From Bolinopsis microptera (lineage: Eukaryota; Ctenophora; Tentaculata; Lobata; Bolinopsidae): a stretch of 64,000 bases of DNA. Positions 47,000 to 62,700 of the stretch are shown here, in pieces. Under the pieces are notes generated by a model. The model did not search any database. It saw only the letters and a list, made by a program, of their open reading frames with translations, and was not told the DNA's origin. The translations under genes were made by a program, and so were the position numbers. The DNA is taken from positions 2,198,001 through 2,262,000 of the forward strand of contig NC_087082.1 of assembly GCF_026151205.1 (NCBI RefSeq). The letters run 5' to 3'. The stretch's first letter is position 1. Each line of letters opens with the position of its first letter.

Positions 47000-49740
47000 G
47001 TATCTAGTACTACAGGTATAACCTGCTTTCCTACAAAGAAAACCAGAACTTGTAGACAGCGACTCTGATACAGCATTAGAGTGTTGCTGGACAGTTCCTT
47101 CCTCTGAATCATGTGACAGAGCCGGCTAAGATCCATGAGGACTTCTTTTTGCAGAGAACCACGAGCGAAACCTTTTTGCAGTTGGCTTCCTATAACTGCA
47201 GTCCGGAGACAACAAATCTACATTTAAGTGTTTCTCTCCATCTGTTACACTTACAGAGTGAGTCTTTGTATTTTGTCCTGGGTAAGCTTTTGAATTAGAT
47301 CTGACCTTTCTCCAGGCACCTCAAACTAACCCTCTTACAGGTTTCACTCAGATCATAATGCCTGCCAGCACTCCGTGCAACCTTCTGCAGAGTTTTTTCT
47401 GCCCTTCTAATCAACGTTTATTCGGTAATAGAATAAGTCACAGTTTGCTTGTTTTTTTACAGTGTCTGTGTTATGATTCTGCAATGACGTCTGCTTCTTC
47501 GTTCTAAATCGCAAGGCGAGTGGTAGAGTTGAAACATTTAGTTGGTAATATTCTGTCACGTAGAATTTTTTTTTTTTTAAAAGCCCGCCTAGACAAGTGG
47601 TTATAACTGTACCCCCGACCCCTGCAAAATGTGATACTTTCGCGGCACATGGTTGTAGTGTTTGACAACCGTTTTGTGGAAACGAGAACAGTGCTTCAGG
47701 ATGTTGGAGACCTTGCCTGCCAAGGAGCGACGGACTCGGCTCACTACGTGCTTGATTATGGAAACGCATCTGGTAACACCAACCTCATACATTGGAACGA
47801 TAGTATATCAACCGATTGAAAGTCCTGGATTTGGACATTTACAAGCTGACTCTCTCCTTTTCAGAGGTCACCACTCCTTTCACGAGCACGTACTTCTTGC
47901 AGCGGGGATAAACCGTGGTAACGAAGAGGTCTTTTATAACTCTCTCGAGTAAACATTCCTCTTTTCTTCCATTTAGGAGTAATCCCGACAGAAATACCTT
48001 CCTCTAGCTTCACAATGTACAACGCTGTACATTGGTGTCTGATACAATCCTGAAGGCTTGGAACACGTCTGATCGCCCCTGATCTGTCCTCGAGCGTAGA
48101 TCCTTGAGATTCTCGTTGAGAGTTGAGGTTGATTTGTTGAGTAGTCACGAACAGGAACTCCCACGACAGATACCATGTTGGCAAACCAGACAAGCCTTGC
48201 ATGGGAGGTGTAATCCTGTCACCTGATCTGGAAATGTTTTTTGTGACTAGGGTACTTTTTTTTGTCACCACTGATCTACATTCACGATTAAAATTCGGTT
48301 TACACGGCTTTTCATAGTTCTTGTTAAAATTTAGAGTTTCGAAATTGGTCGGATATAAGTTATAACATATAACTGCTGATAATATAGGTAAATAATATAA
48401 TCGTACCCATAAACCGAGGATATTAGAAATAAAAATGAGTAGACATTGTCATGCTAACCATGTTAGCCTGCATTCGTATAAGACTGTACTACATTTTAAA
48501 ACCAGCTGTCAAATTCAATACCCTTTAGAAATTCTTATATACGAGTGATACTTGAGGAAAACGCAGCTTTGACAATGAACCCCTGAGAATCAGAAACTAC
48601 TAAACAGTTTTAGGGAAATCAATCAAAGTTAACCGAAAATCACCAAATAGTTATTACAGGACTAACTCAGGGTGGTTTGGCATACAAACATTATGGTAGA
48701 TCAGCCGCTGTGTCCATGTCCTTGATAAAACTAGAAAGCATAAAAGTCCCCAAGCAGTGTACATTCATACAACGTCGTGGTGGACTTTGTCAATTAATTA
48801 GTCACTGTAGTAGGATCAAGGGTTTTAAATCTGGTTCGGATAAGCGAATGTCCGTTTTCTAGAACACCTGAGAACTCTTGAGTGATAACAGTTTTCCCCC
48901 CGTTACTCGTATTTTCTAAATTTATCAGCTAAAAACACTTTTTCTGGTTCTGCTTGTATCGGTTAACAATTCCTTACAGCTCTTGCCCTTTTGGAGCAAT
49001 ACTCCTTTCCCTTCTTGTCCTTCACCCTTCGGCACTTTTCGATCTGATCCAGGCAACTCACCGTACCGATAAGAAGTGTTTTACAGACCGCATTATTTCC
49101 ACTTTTTTCGTCCAGATCTGCTCAGTGTCTCGGTCTTCTCGGCTTGCTCTGAGCACAGTTTGTACTTACCTTGTTGGTACAGCTGACAACCGTGGTACAA
49201 GGCATCCTGATATCTTCAAAACAGAGACTCGGGCAATCACCCTCCAGTTCATTGCAAGACATCAGACTCTGGTGACAATACGACCCAGCAGAGCTGAGCA
49301 CTCCACACATACCTACATCTCCAACTACAGCAGGTTTCTGAGACTGCCACCCTCAACCTTACCTCCATGTTTGTGATAGAAACACTCCACATACTGCATA
49401 CTGAGATAGGCACATTTCAACTCACCTCCTTTTCACAGGTGGCTTTCTCTTCCTTGGTCTGGGCACGTTTGCAGTGCTGGAACATGACGTAAAAATTTGA
49501 TTTCTCCCCGTTCTACAGCTAAACAAGATGGGATATCACTGGGTTCATACTCTTACCCCGGCAGAAGTGTTTGGTGAAGTGAAGTTTCGTGATACACTCG
49601 CCGTAGATTTCCCGGAAGCATTTTCTCTGTTCAGCGGGATTTTTTAGAGAGTTGCACGTGTCTACCTCCACTCGGCACTTTGAAACACCCATCGCTGTTA
49701 CTTTGCATTGGGTGAAGGTTTCTTTGGGACTGAACATTTA
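47000..49740 (-). other. Candidate Cys-rich gene, exons not joined
   Basis: Several minus-strand islands look protein-like and end at donor-like sites. 49552-49717 (CRVEVDTCNSLKNPAEQRKC; FCRG then GTAAGA) and about 49170-49295 (SYCHQSLMSCNELEGDCPSL then GTAAGT) are Cys-rich. Others are 49441-49480 (HCKRAQTKEEKATCEKE), 47620-47790 (helical, HCSRFHKTVVKHYNHVPRK) and 46990-47220 (DLSRLCHMIQRKELSSNT). Splice phases between them could not be reconciled, so this may be one gene, several, or partly chance. No family recognised. Confidence 0.35.
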
Positions 49741-49910
49741 GCCTCGATAGCTTGTTCGGCCTGTCGACCCAGTAGGTTTGCTTGGGATTTTACCCTGCAT
49801 CTTGCATCATCATGGTGCTTGTACAGTGGACTACAACTCTACGCTGCAATCGCTTGAGTCAACACCAAACGAGCACATAGTTTATCACGACGCTTTCGCT
49901 CCCCTTTCCG

Positions 49911-50010
49911 NNNNNNNNNNNNNNNNNNNNNNNNNNNNNNNNNNNNNNNNNNNNNNNNNNNNNNNNNNNNNNNNNNNNNNNNNNNNNNNNNNNNNNNNNN
50001 NNNNNNNNNN
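49911..50010. other. Assembly gap (100 N)
   Basis: Exactly 100 N. It lies 153 bp beyond ADH5 exon 5, where the missing ADH5 exon would be expected. Confidence 0.99.
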
Positions 50011-50136
50011 CTGACTCCCCATCCTGACAGGGATTCTCAATTATTACTAACCACTCTTAGCAATCGGATATTTGTATCAATCTAGGTTAGAGTTCTGAAA
50101 CATCCGTCAAAATAGCAGCAAAGCGACGATGGTCTA

Positions 50137-54319
<4,183 letters not shown>

Positions 54320-54488
54320 TCATTCAGCTTCACCACCCATTCCACCAGACGTTGATAAAACTAACGGCGTTAAGCTTCCTTTCTCTATACTACTTCCAGG
54401 ACCCTTGTTGTAAACAGCCTCGGCCTGTGGCTGTGCCTCCCTGCGCCTCGTCCTACGCTTGCAGTGCTTACACGCCAATCCTATGATG
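54320..54488 (-). CDS. Terminal exon of a probable membrane protein
   Basis: After an acceptor (TTATTCACAG) the frame reads IIGLACKHCKRRTRRREAQP, then SSIEKGSLTPLVLSTSGGMG and a stop at 54320. Hydrophobic residues followed by Lys/Arg-rich residues look like the end of a transmembrane helix and a short cytoplasmic tail. The upstream exons were not found; they would lie above 54.5 kb, beyond or within the retrotransposon region. Family unknown. Confidence 0.5.
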
Positions 54489-55229
54489 CTGTGAATAAAG
54501 AGGAGAATTATGACTTTGCTATTATTAAAAGATTGATTGAAATAAATTTTCGTGCACATACAGAATGAATGGTTAATAATTTAATATATATGTAGACCAA
54601 GCTCTGTGCACGGGATGCTTCCTGGAAGAATCCAGTTCTTTTAGCGGGGCACCCTACCTAAAGCCAAATTGAGATATAATAATCATATTCCTAGAGAAAT
54701 AATCAGAAATCGAATACCAATCAAATAATATGATATATATGAGTAGTAACCATATTTACTATGCAAAATGCCCCAACCACATAGTGTAAATTTATATAGA
54801 ATTCAAATTCCATATCATCATTAAACCTCAATACCTAGTCAATATAATAGCCCAAGCAAAATTAAATAACTTCTTATATACCTTACTGTCATACTACAAA
54901 TTAATTAAACATTTGAAATCTGTTGACCAGAGAATAAATTTCTAAGCCTAATGCGAGTGAAATAATTTAGATGCAATAATGAATGCCTAATGTGAGTATC
55001 ATTTGTCAACGTCCTTGTAAAAAAGTCTGTACAAGAGATATGAGTAACTAATATAGAAGAAAAGAAAAAACAGGAAGTTGTCGTCTGTTGTAAAATAAAT
55101 AAAATATCTAGAATATAAATTAGAATATAAAATAACATTCAGTCAATGTGTCGTCAATAAACTGTACAATTATCAAATGTTAAAACTGGGAAGAAAAATC
55201 AACAATAAACTATTACAGGTTAGATGTTT
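54489..55229. other. AT-rich non-coding DNA
   Basis: No exon or structured repeat supported. Base composition suggests an intron or intergenic spacer. Confidence 0.4.
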
Positions 55230-55351
55230 ACCTGAGTTCTATATCTTTCGATAGCAACTCCATCTATCAATCTGATTAGCAAGTCATTCTGTATTCCACC
55301 AGTACTTGTGATCCTGGTTGCAGCTTTCAACATGTTTTATGGGCCCAACAC

Positions 55352-56128
55352 TCAGCTTTCACAGTTTATGACTTCTGGCCTCCTTGCGATGTCGTAGCAG
55401 GTAGACCATTTCTTGTTGTCGCGGGCTAACCAGATTGTATAGGAACATCGAAGAGCGACCAAAGCAGCCTCATTCAGGGCTTTATTCTTCGTCCTCTTCG
55501 CCAATCCAAAGTAGTTAAATAGAGCTGGTACAGTATGGTGCCAGAAGCCCCTACACCCAATCTCTACCGTAAAGAGCAGAGCTTTCCAACCGCACCCGTC
55601 GATGCCAGGAATCAGCTCTCTGTTGTAGCGTGCTTCTTTACGTGCTACTTGGTCACTGAAGTTACTCTCGTCACCACAAGTCAGTTCAATCAGAACTACT
55701 TCTCTCAAACTATCCGACCATACTACAATGTCGGGTCTCTCCGCTGTGTTGTAGATGTGCTGTGGGAACTGGGCAGGTAGTGTATCCTCGTCCCATATCA
55801 GCTTCCAGTCTTTCGCTCTCTCAAAGGGCCTCTCCTTCCTCAACTTTGGCTTTGGGTGTTCATACTTCCCATCCTTCGACTTGAACCGTATCCATTCTTT
55901 GTCGGAGGTCGTGGAACCTGAGGAATTGTACATCTTGAGTTGGTCAAGCAAGGCTCCGGCTATAACACGTAGGACGTTGTCATGTCTCCAGTTGTACCTT
56001 TTGGAGTTTCTTGCTACACTGCAGACGGCTAGGATATGCTTGATGTTGCACGTCTTCCATCCACAAAGTGCACAATTTCCTGTACTCGAGTAGTTCCACA
56101 ATTTCATGTTTGCAGGGGTATTAGCCAC
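55352..56128 (-). pseudogene. R2-like CCHC finger and restriction-like endonuclease
   Basis: CALCGWKTCNIKHILAVC gives the C-x2-C-x7-H-x4-C finger that precedes the endonuclease in R2-type proteins. The frame then gives RPDIVVWSDSLREVVLIELT, matching the PD...(E)LT core of the PD-(D/E)XK nuclease, followed by KEARYNREL. The C-terminus ends RRPEVINCES. In life this domain would nick target DNA to prime reverse transcription. Confidence 0.88.
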
Positions 56129-56153
56129 GTCGTGTGTCGAGTTTAGGTGGAAT

Positions 56154-57190
56154 TTAAGGAGAGCCGGGCTTATAGGCTTCTACAACTTTGGTGTCATCAC
56201 TGTTCTTCAGGGCGTGTCCCTTTGATACCTGAAGAGACTTGTATAAGTCACTCAGCTTCTTCAAGTTTAGCCCGAAGTAATCCTTGCTCCTGTACAGGAC
56301 TGTCACAGTAATTGATCTAGTAACACCCAACCACTTCTTCAAGAATCTGGTGCAGATAGCATCCAGTTCGTACACAAAACTTACAGGAAGGTTGTAAATC
56401 ATCAGATCCCAGGACATCTTGCTAGTCAGCATGTTATTGTAGATCCAACACTTCATGACACCGTTGAGACCACACTCATCCACTGTCTGAAACAGAGTTT
56501 TTAGTTTGTCTTCAATCCGTTGTTTAGTGTCATTTAACCCTAGATCGACATAGATCCAGTGGCCCAGGAACTTAATCGGGTTGTTTCCTACATAGCTGAT
56601 TATCTGGCCGTCAATCAATATCTCTGGGTCATAAGCCTGGTACGTACCATCTATCACCTTCATTCCCAGGGAGACACACTTGCTAGGCTTGGCCTTCATT
56701 TTCCTACTCCAATCCAAAAACTGCTCCATCAACTCTATCTGCTTCTTTACCTTCTCTAGTCTGGAGGACATAAGTGTTAGGTCATCTGCAAAAGCCTGAT
56801 TCGATGTAGGTTGCGAGCTAAAGGAGGGCTTATAACCCAGTTCTTTTTGATCTTGTAGAAGATCTAACAGTAAGTTGAATACAATCAGGAACAACACTAC
56901 TGAAAGAGGGTCTCCTTGAAAGAGGCCTAACATGTAGTAGAACCAATTTGACTTCCAGTCTTTGGTTACCACCCTTACAATCAGTTCATCATAGTACTTA
57001 AACATGTAATCTATGAGCCATTCAGGGAATTTGTAATGCCGGAGGGCATAGAGGATCAAGTTGTGTGGGACCCTGCCATATGCATTCATTAAATCCACCC
57101 AGACAACGAATATCTGACGTCTAGTAGATTTGGCGTCTTTTAGTTCTTCCATAAGCACTTGGGTGTGTTCAAGACAACCAGGAGTCTTCT
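56154..57190 (-). pseudogene. R2-like reverse transcriptase, N-terminus missing
   Basis: Starts within GCLEHTQVLMEELKDAKS, then VVWVDLMNAYGRVPH (the R2-group equivalent of the first catalytic Asp motif), FQGDPLSVVLFL and NQAFADDLTLMS (catalytic FADD). A thumb-like region follows, ending VVEAYKPGSP and stop. The stop is reached only because of a one-base shift; the next frame continues KFHLNSTHDVANTPANM into the finger/endonuclease part. Confidence 0.88.
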
Positions 57191-57444
57191 ACAGTCACCA
57201 AAAAAAATACTAAGTATGATAAGTTAATAAATTAAATGTGGTCTACAAAACTACCACTAAGTATAATAGGTCAATAAATTAAAAGTGGTTTATAAAACTA
57301 CCACTGTGGGAACCCCTTCTCCAGTTAAAACATGTCAGTCATGTGCAAAATCAATCAGAATGGTAAGGTGGTAAAAAAGGGAATATCTTTTCGATACATC
57401 AATTATATATGCCTCATATCAGATTTAAAAGAATTAGAAGTTAC
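57191..57444. other. Spacer with short direct repeats
   Basis: Two copies of actaagtataataggtcaataaatt-type words (57207-57240 and 57250-57284) lie between the two retrotransposon fragments. Confidence 0.5.
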
Positions 57445-58035
57445 TTAGTTATCAGCGACTATGATTGCAGTGTAAAATTTGTCATATGAATTGTCGACGG
57501 TATAATTAGGGTCTGTTGTTATAGATGATAGTAGCTGTTTCTTATACGAATCACTAAAGCTTTTAACATCGGGCAGATTTCGTAGATCTGTTGGAACATT
57601 ATTCCAACATTTTGCCCCCAAGTATTGAAAGTTTTTATGTGATGTTGATCTATTGACATAAAGGTTGCAGCTTTCGCCGCTCCTACTACCTCCTGATGTG
57701 TAACTAAATTTGTTCATAAAGTTTGTAGGACAATTGTCATGGATGATTCTAAACATATAATTTGACAGATGAAGTTGTCGTCTAAGATGGAGTGGTAACC
57801 ATTTCATGTCTCTATAAACATTAAGGCTGCTCTCTGTTTTTGGAACGTTGAGAGCTATTTTGGCTACCTTTTTGTACAGAGTGTCAAGTTCAGCAAGTTT
57901 TGTCTTGCCAGCTCTACAATAGATTGTGTCTAAATAATCGAATTGTGGCAACATGAGTGCATTGGCAAACATTTTCCTATATTTAATGGGCCCACCGCTA
58001 GAAAGTCGAGAACCCAGGAACCAGGTTCTTAGCAA
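57445..58035 (-). pseudogene. CR1-like reverse transcriptase C-terminal fragment
   Basis: Open frame of 196 residues resembling the post-RT region of CR1-type proteins: LMLPQFDYLDTIYCRAGKTK, then MKWLPLHLRRQLHLSNYMFR and KCWNNVPTDLRN. It lacks the catalytic RT core, as expected of a 5'-truncated LINE insertion. It differs from the intact element at 16-20 kb. Confidence 0.82.
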
Positions 58036-59722
58036 AATCTTGCCTAAAATAATGTTTGAATCTTCATTTTAACGTTTTTTGCTCAATTTGCCACCTTTCA
58101 CCTGCACTATTAAGATAAATGCCAGAAATCACTTCACATGTGGTAAAAAATAATTTGGAAAAAAATGTAATTTGGAATTTTTTTAGTGGAAAACGCGACA
58201 GACATATCGATATTAAGTATAAACTTTGGCGCAAAACGCGCAACAGGTTCCTGATGCGCGTCAAAGCCGCGCACAGTTACCTGTATTCTAATTGCCTTCG
58301 TTCTTCAGCAAACGGGTTCCTGTGCTGAAGAACGTCTAAAAATAGCATCCACGTGGGTTGTGTGCTCGAAGCTGCTCTTCTCGGTTAAAATGCAACGTTT
58401 TCGGTATCAATTTCTATTTTAACTGTCTTTTAACAGGAAGTGGCATTGATAGCGGATGTGTAACCTGTTAATCTGATGGATATCGATCACTGCGGTAGTG
58501 GGATGGATCAAACATGAAGAGAAATCAAAAATTGGCCGCTGAATTGATTAGCTATTATATGAATTCTCCTATTTCATGTTAGTTATATCAAATAAGCGTT
58601 TAATAATATCTTCTAATTTTGACTTTCTGACGGACGGGTAATTGAATCTCGATTGGCCGATTGTTCATCGATAATTAACCCAAAACAAATTCCAGGAACT
58701 AACGATTGATATTACGAGTGAACCCTCGCCCAGGCAAGCTTCCCCTCCAATTACACTTCCTTGCCTAGCTACCTCTCCAACCCAAAGAGATGATAAAAAC
58801 GCATATCTCGGTGGTAATCAAATTGTTAGGAGATGGTGTGTTTTGTCAGATCCATTAATAGACTGAAACATTTCGCCAGCTGTCAACACAGAAAATAACC
58901 CCCAAATAGTTTAGGGGAAATAATAAGACGCCTTTAGTTGGAGTTTGCGTTAAATCGGGGTTTTGATTGTTCTGTTAATTGTTATTAAGCAGCGAAATCT
59001 ATGTTAAAGTTTGATCTTAATTTAGTGGTTGTTTTCATTTAGAACTTTTAAATATTTCAAAACTGTAGGAGTATCATATCACATACAATGTTCTCCTTTA
59101 ACGTGACAACAAATCTGATATTACCGTATTACTAAGGATTATTAGGCAGTTAAAGAACTGTAACTTTACGAAACTTTTAGATGTTAAATTCAGCCTGTTA
59201 TTTACATTTAAACAAGAGTGATACATTTTCAGATATAATTGTCAGTATTTCTGAAACTGATCAACTTCAAAAGCATACGTGTTTTAAGACAAGTTACACG
59301 TGTTCATTATACGTCAACGACAATATCTTTGCATATTCTTCAGTTTTAATACTTTCAACACTACCAATTATAACAAATAATATGATATCATGCATATGAT
59401 GTTGTAACATTGAACCGTTGAATAGTTTCTTACCTGATATAAGCCTTTTCCTTGTCGCATCAAACGGGATCAATAGAAATTTACCTAAGAAAGAATTTCA
59501 ACCATTCTACTCGTAAATAATATTCCAATCCGGATTTTACATATAATCCATCCCTATATGGACCCTCAAACTTGAGTACTGAGTATTAGGTTTAGTAAGT
59601 TTTGTTTTCGTAATTAGTTTTATTCAGTATGATACAGAAGGAATGTATTTAATGTAGTTATTGACTATTGAGGAGTCCTTACTCTCCTCACGTCCGTAAA
59701 TGGAGTTTGCTTTCTACCATAC
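58036..59722. other. AT-rich intergenic DNA
   Basis: No exon is supportable. Separates the minus-strand retrotransposon remnants from the plus-strand gene at 59.7 kb, whose promoter should be in the right-hand part. Confidence 0.4.
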
Positions 59723-62700
59723 ATGTTTTCAACCATCAATAATATGTTGACGTTAGCTTCGTACACTGTATTTTCTAAAGGTCAATCAATGTTTAGGACA
59801 GAAAATAAAAGAATAGTGATGAAATTTACTTGTGAGTGTGGTTTTGCTGGAAGAAAGAAGGATGGAGTAAAGAAGAACGATAAGACGAGTCATGAAAAGA
59901 GTAGGCATGGGTAAGTAATAGGGGAACTAATTGGCGACACAATTGTCAATAATCATCAAACAATTAACTAACATATTACATAAACATTGGCCGAACATAT
60001 CCAATGTTAAGCACTAAAGATTCCATATAGCAATTAGACGTTGTTCAGTGTTCAGTGTTCACATATTATGTATTCCTTTTTGGTCCATATTTAACCCGCC
60101 TTCATCCCCTGTAATCAGTTGTACACATTATTATAGGTATTGCGTTCAAATTAAACAATTAGCGTAATCCCAAAGAAACGCCCTCCCTCCCCCTCAGTGA
60201 TTACGTAATATTATAATTGTACGACCCCAAAGATACAAAAGTATTTAAAAAGTACATCCTATCCAGACTTTCGAAACACCGTGTATAATATATAGTACAA
60301 ACATACTGTATAGTGTATACTGTATATCACCATCCGTTCTCTGATTGAAGAACACTCTAGAGTTTCAAAGTTACCACGGTTACAGCAGAATCGAAACATT
60401 TTACCGTTCTGACATTTGATAAAAAGTCACATCACATGATTATTTCTCATTCCAGGGGTAAATCTATGAGTTGGACACCCTTTGGAGTAGGAACGAGCCA
60501 GAGACTGACGGACCATTTTAATTTGATTGCTCGCCCCATGGTAAGTACTTTTGTTTTGCTTGACTTTTATGAACTTTAACTGAAAGGAACAAATTGTTGA
60601 TACGACAAAAAAACTTAAGAATTACAACTTATCGTTTTATCCCGTCCTTATTTAGTCGTATAATTTTGTTTAACAGACCTGTTGTTAGTGGAAATGACTA
60701 ACTTTCAACACAATCTCCGTGCTGCTTTTAAATGAGAAATTCTTCAGATTATTTCTGTGGGAAGCAGGTCAAGCTCATCTACAGCAAAAGCCCCAACGGT
60801 CCCAACACCATCTTTATCAAGTCCAGCGCTATCTGATCCAGTAGCCCCACAACCAGCTTCATCGGGACACGCACATCCAGTGGTCCTTCAACCAACTCCA
60901 GGTAGCCCCCAATCGCCTACAGCCGGTCCTTCGGGGAACCAAAGCATGGATTCGCAGTTTTCGTTGTTACAGCCAGTGAGCACTTCCCAAGTCGCTAGCT
61001 CAACAGTCTCCGACAACCCTGCTAATAACACACCAATCAGACTCGTGAACCAGATTGTAAGTATATTATTTATTTAATATTTACTTCTTACCGGAATTTA
61101 CCGTGATAAAAACTTCTAAACTTGTGAATTTAACTGCAAAGAAGACCTCTAACCTGCTAACCGTTATCAAGCACAAATAATTTTTTGTTTTAACTCAGAG
61201 ATAATATAAAAGTGACACAATGTCGAAATAGTGGTAAGAAAAAGCATCCAGCAATTCTAACGTAAAAACTGTTTTTAGCTTTAGCTTTGCAACCAGCATC
61301 CATGACCAGCATCCAGTTTATTCTTTGTGATTAGGATTTAAGCTGTTTGATACTGATGTAAACGCATTCGATATTAATCAAAATGCCATGCTGAATCGCT
61401 GATTGATGAAAATGTTACAATCATACTTCCACGATAATTAAAATAAATCTGGAAAAGGGAAAATCGTTGCAACTGTAAGTCACAAATCAAATAAGTAATT
61501 ATTCCTATGATTGAACTTTGCTGAATGATTTCACTGTCAGTTGTTGTTCAACTGGTACACTTGTACTTAACTGCACGCTGTTTAGTGTTTAACTGTCAAT
61601 CTTTTCTGTATCTGCTGTATTGTCTTGATTGAATATTCTTGTTTGCTTTTGAAATGTAAATCGCTCATAGAAACAAAAATGTATATGATTTTATAACAGG
61701 TTTTTACAGTACGGATTTTAATTTTTAAATATTTATACTGTACATAATTTACGTTATTTCTGTTTTCATGGTTTTGATAGCTTTAAATTGAACTTACCCG
61801 CAAGCTACATCTTTACCCTGACGAGGCGAGAGATAATATAATGTTAGCGAATAAGCTTTTAGCTTATAAAAGTTTATGATAATGCTAGCGTTGGCTCATC
61901 TGTATTCATCCATGCTCTAGTTCACTGAAATGCCGACAAATTATAAAATTAAAGCACTTCTTGTGGTGATAAATAGAAATCAGCTAAATTGATCGTTTCT
62001 GAGAATGATGGTGTTTTATTAATGTAAATTCCTGCAAAGCAACTTTACAATATCTTTCAGCGCCAGAAGAGTGGGAAAAGGAAAATGCTGAGACCTCCAA
62101 AGTCAGTAGACGACCTTGTGGTAGCTATGATCACACTTGCTGAGGGAATTGCGGAGGGCCAGTCCTCCTCGGCTCAAAGGATTGAACTAAAATCACTATC
62201 CCACAAGCTACAGTCGCAGATAAAAGTAAGTCACAGGTTTAAAGATTAGGAGGACGGGATTGATGACAACTGCGCGCGGACCATTCCTGTCATGTCAACG
62301 TAGATGATTAATTTTCTTTTTTACCATAATATTAAGTTTGCGCCTTCCATAAGTTGTTGAACTGGGGGTTCTAGGGGGTCTTTAATTATTGTCTAGGGGT
62401 CGTTCTCACATTACGTAATCAATTTTTGGACAAATCCCTCCCTATGTAATCAGTTTTACACATAGCTTAAGCTATTGTGTCAAAATTACACTAGCGTAAT
62501 CATTTGGAAACTCCCCTCGGCTGATTTCGTAATATGTGAACGACCCCTAGAGGCTTAGACAATAATCATAGGGAAATGCCGTCCAAGTTTACATGAAAAT
62601 AGTGTTAAAGCCGGCTTCTTTCTTTTTACTCGGAACATCTCTTCTGGATCAAACATCATGTACTGTGTAGCGTGTTCTTGGTTAAGTTGATTTTTCACTA

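Larger units (their letters stand above)
55230..57190 (-). mobile_element. R2-like (restriction-like endonuclease) retrotransposon, 5'-truncated
   Basis: Reverse transcriptase followed by a CCHC finger and a PD-(D/E)XK endonuclease, the order found in R2/NeSL/Hero-type elements. The 5' end is cut within the RT near KTPGCLEHTQ. The 3' UTR runs to about 55230. One frameshift around 56150 separates two frames, so the copy is dead. Confidence 0.85.
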
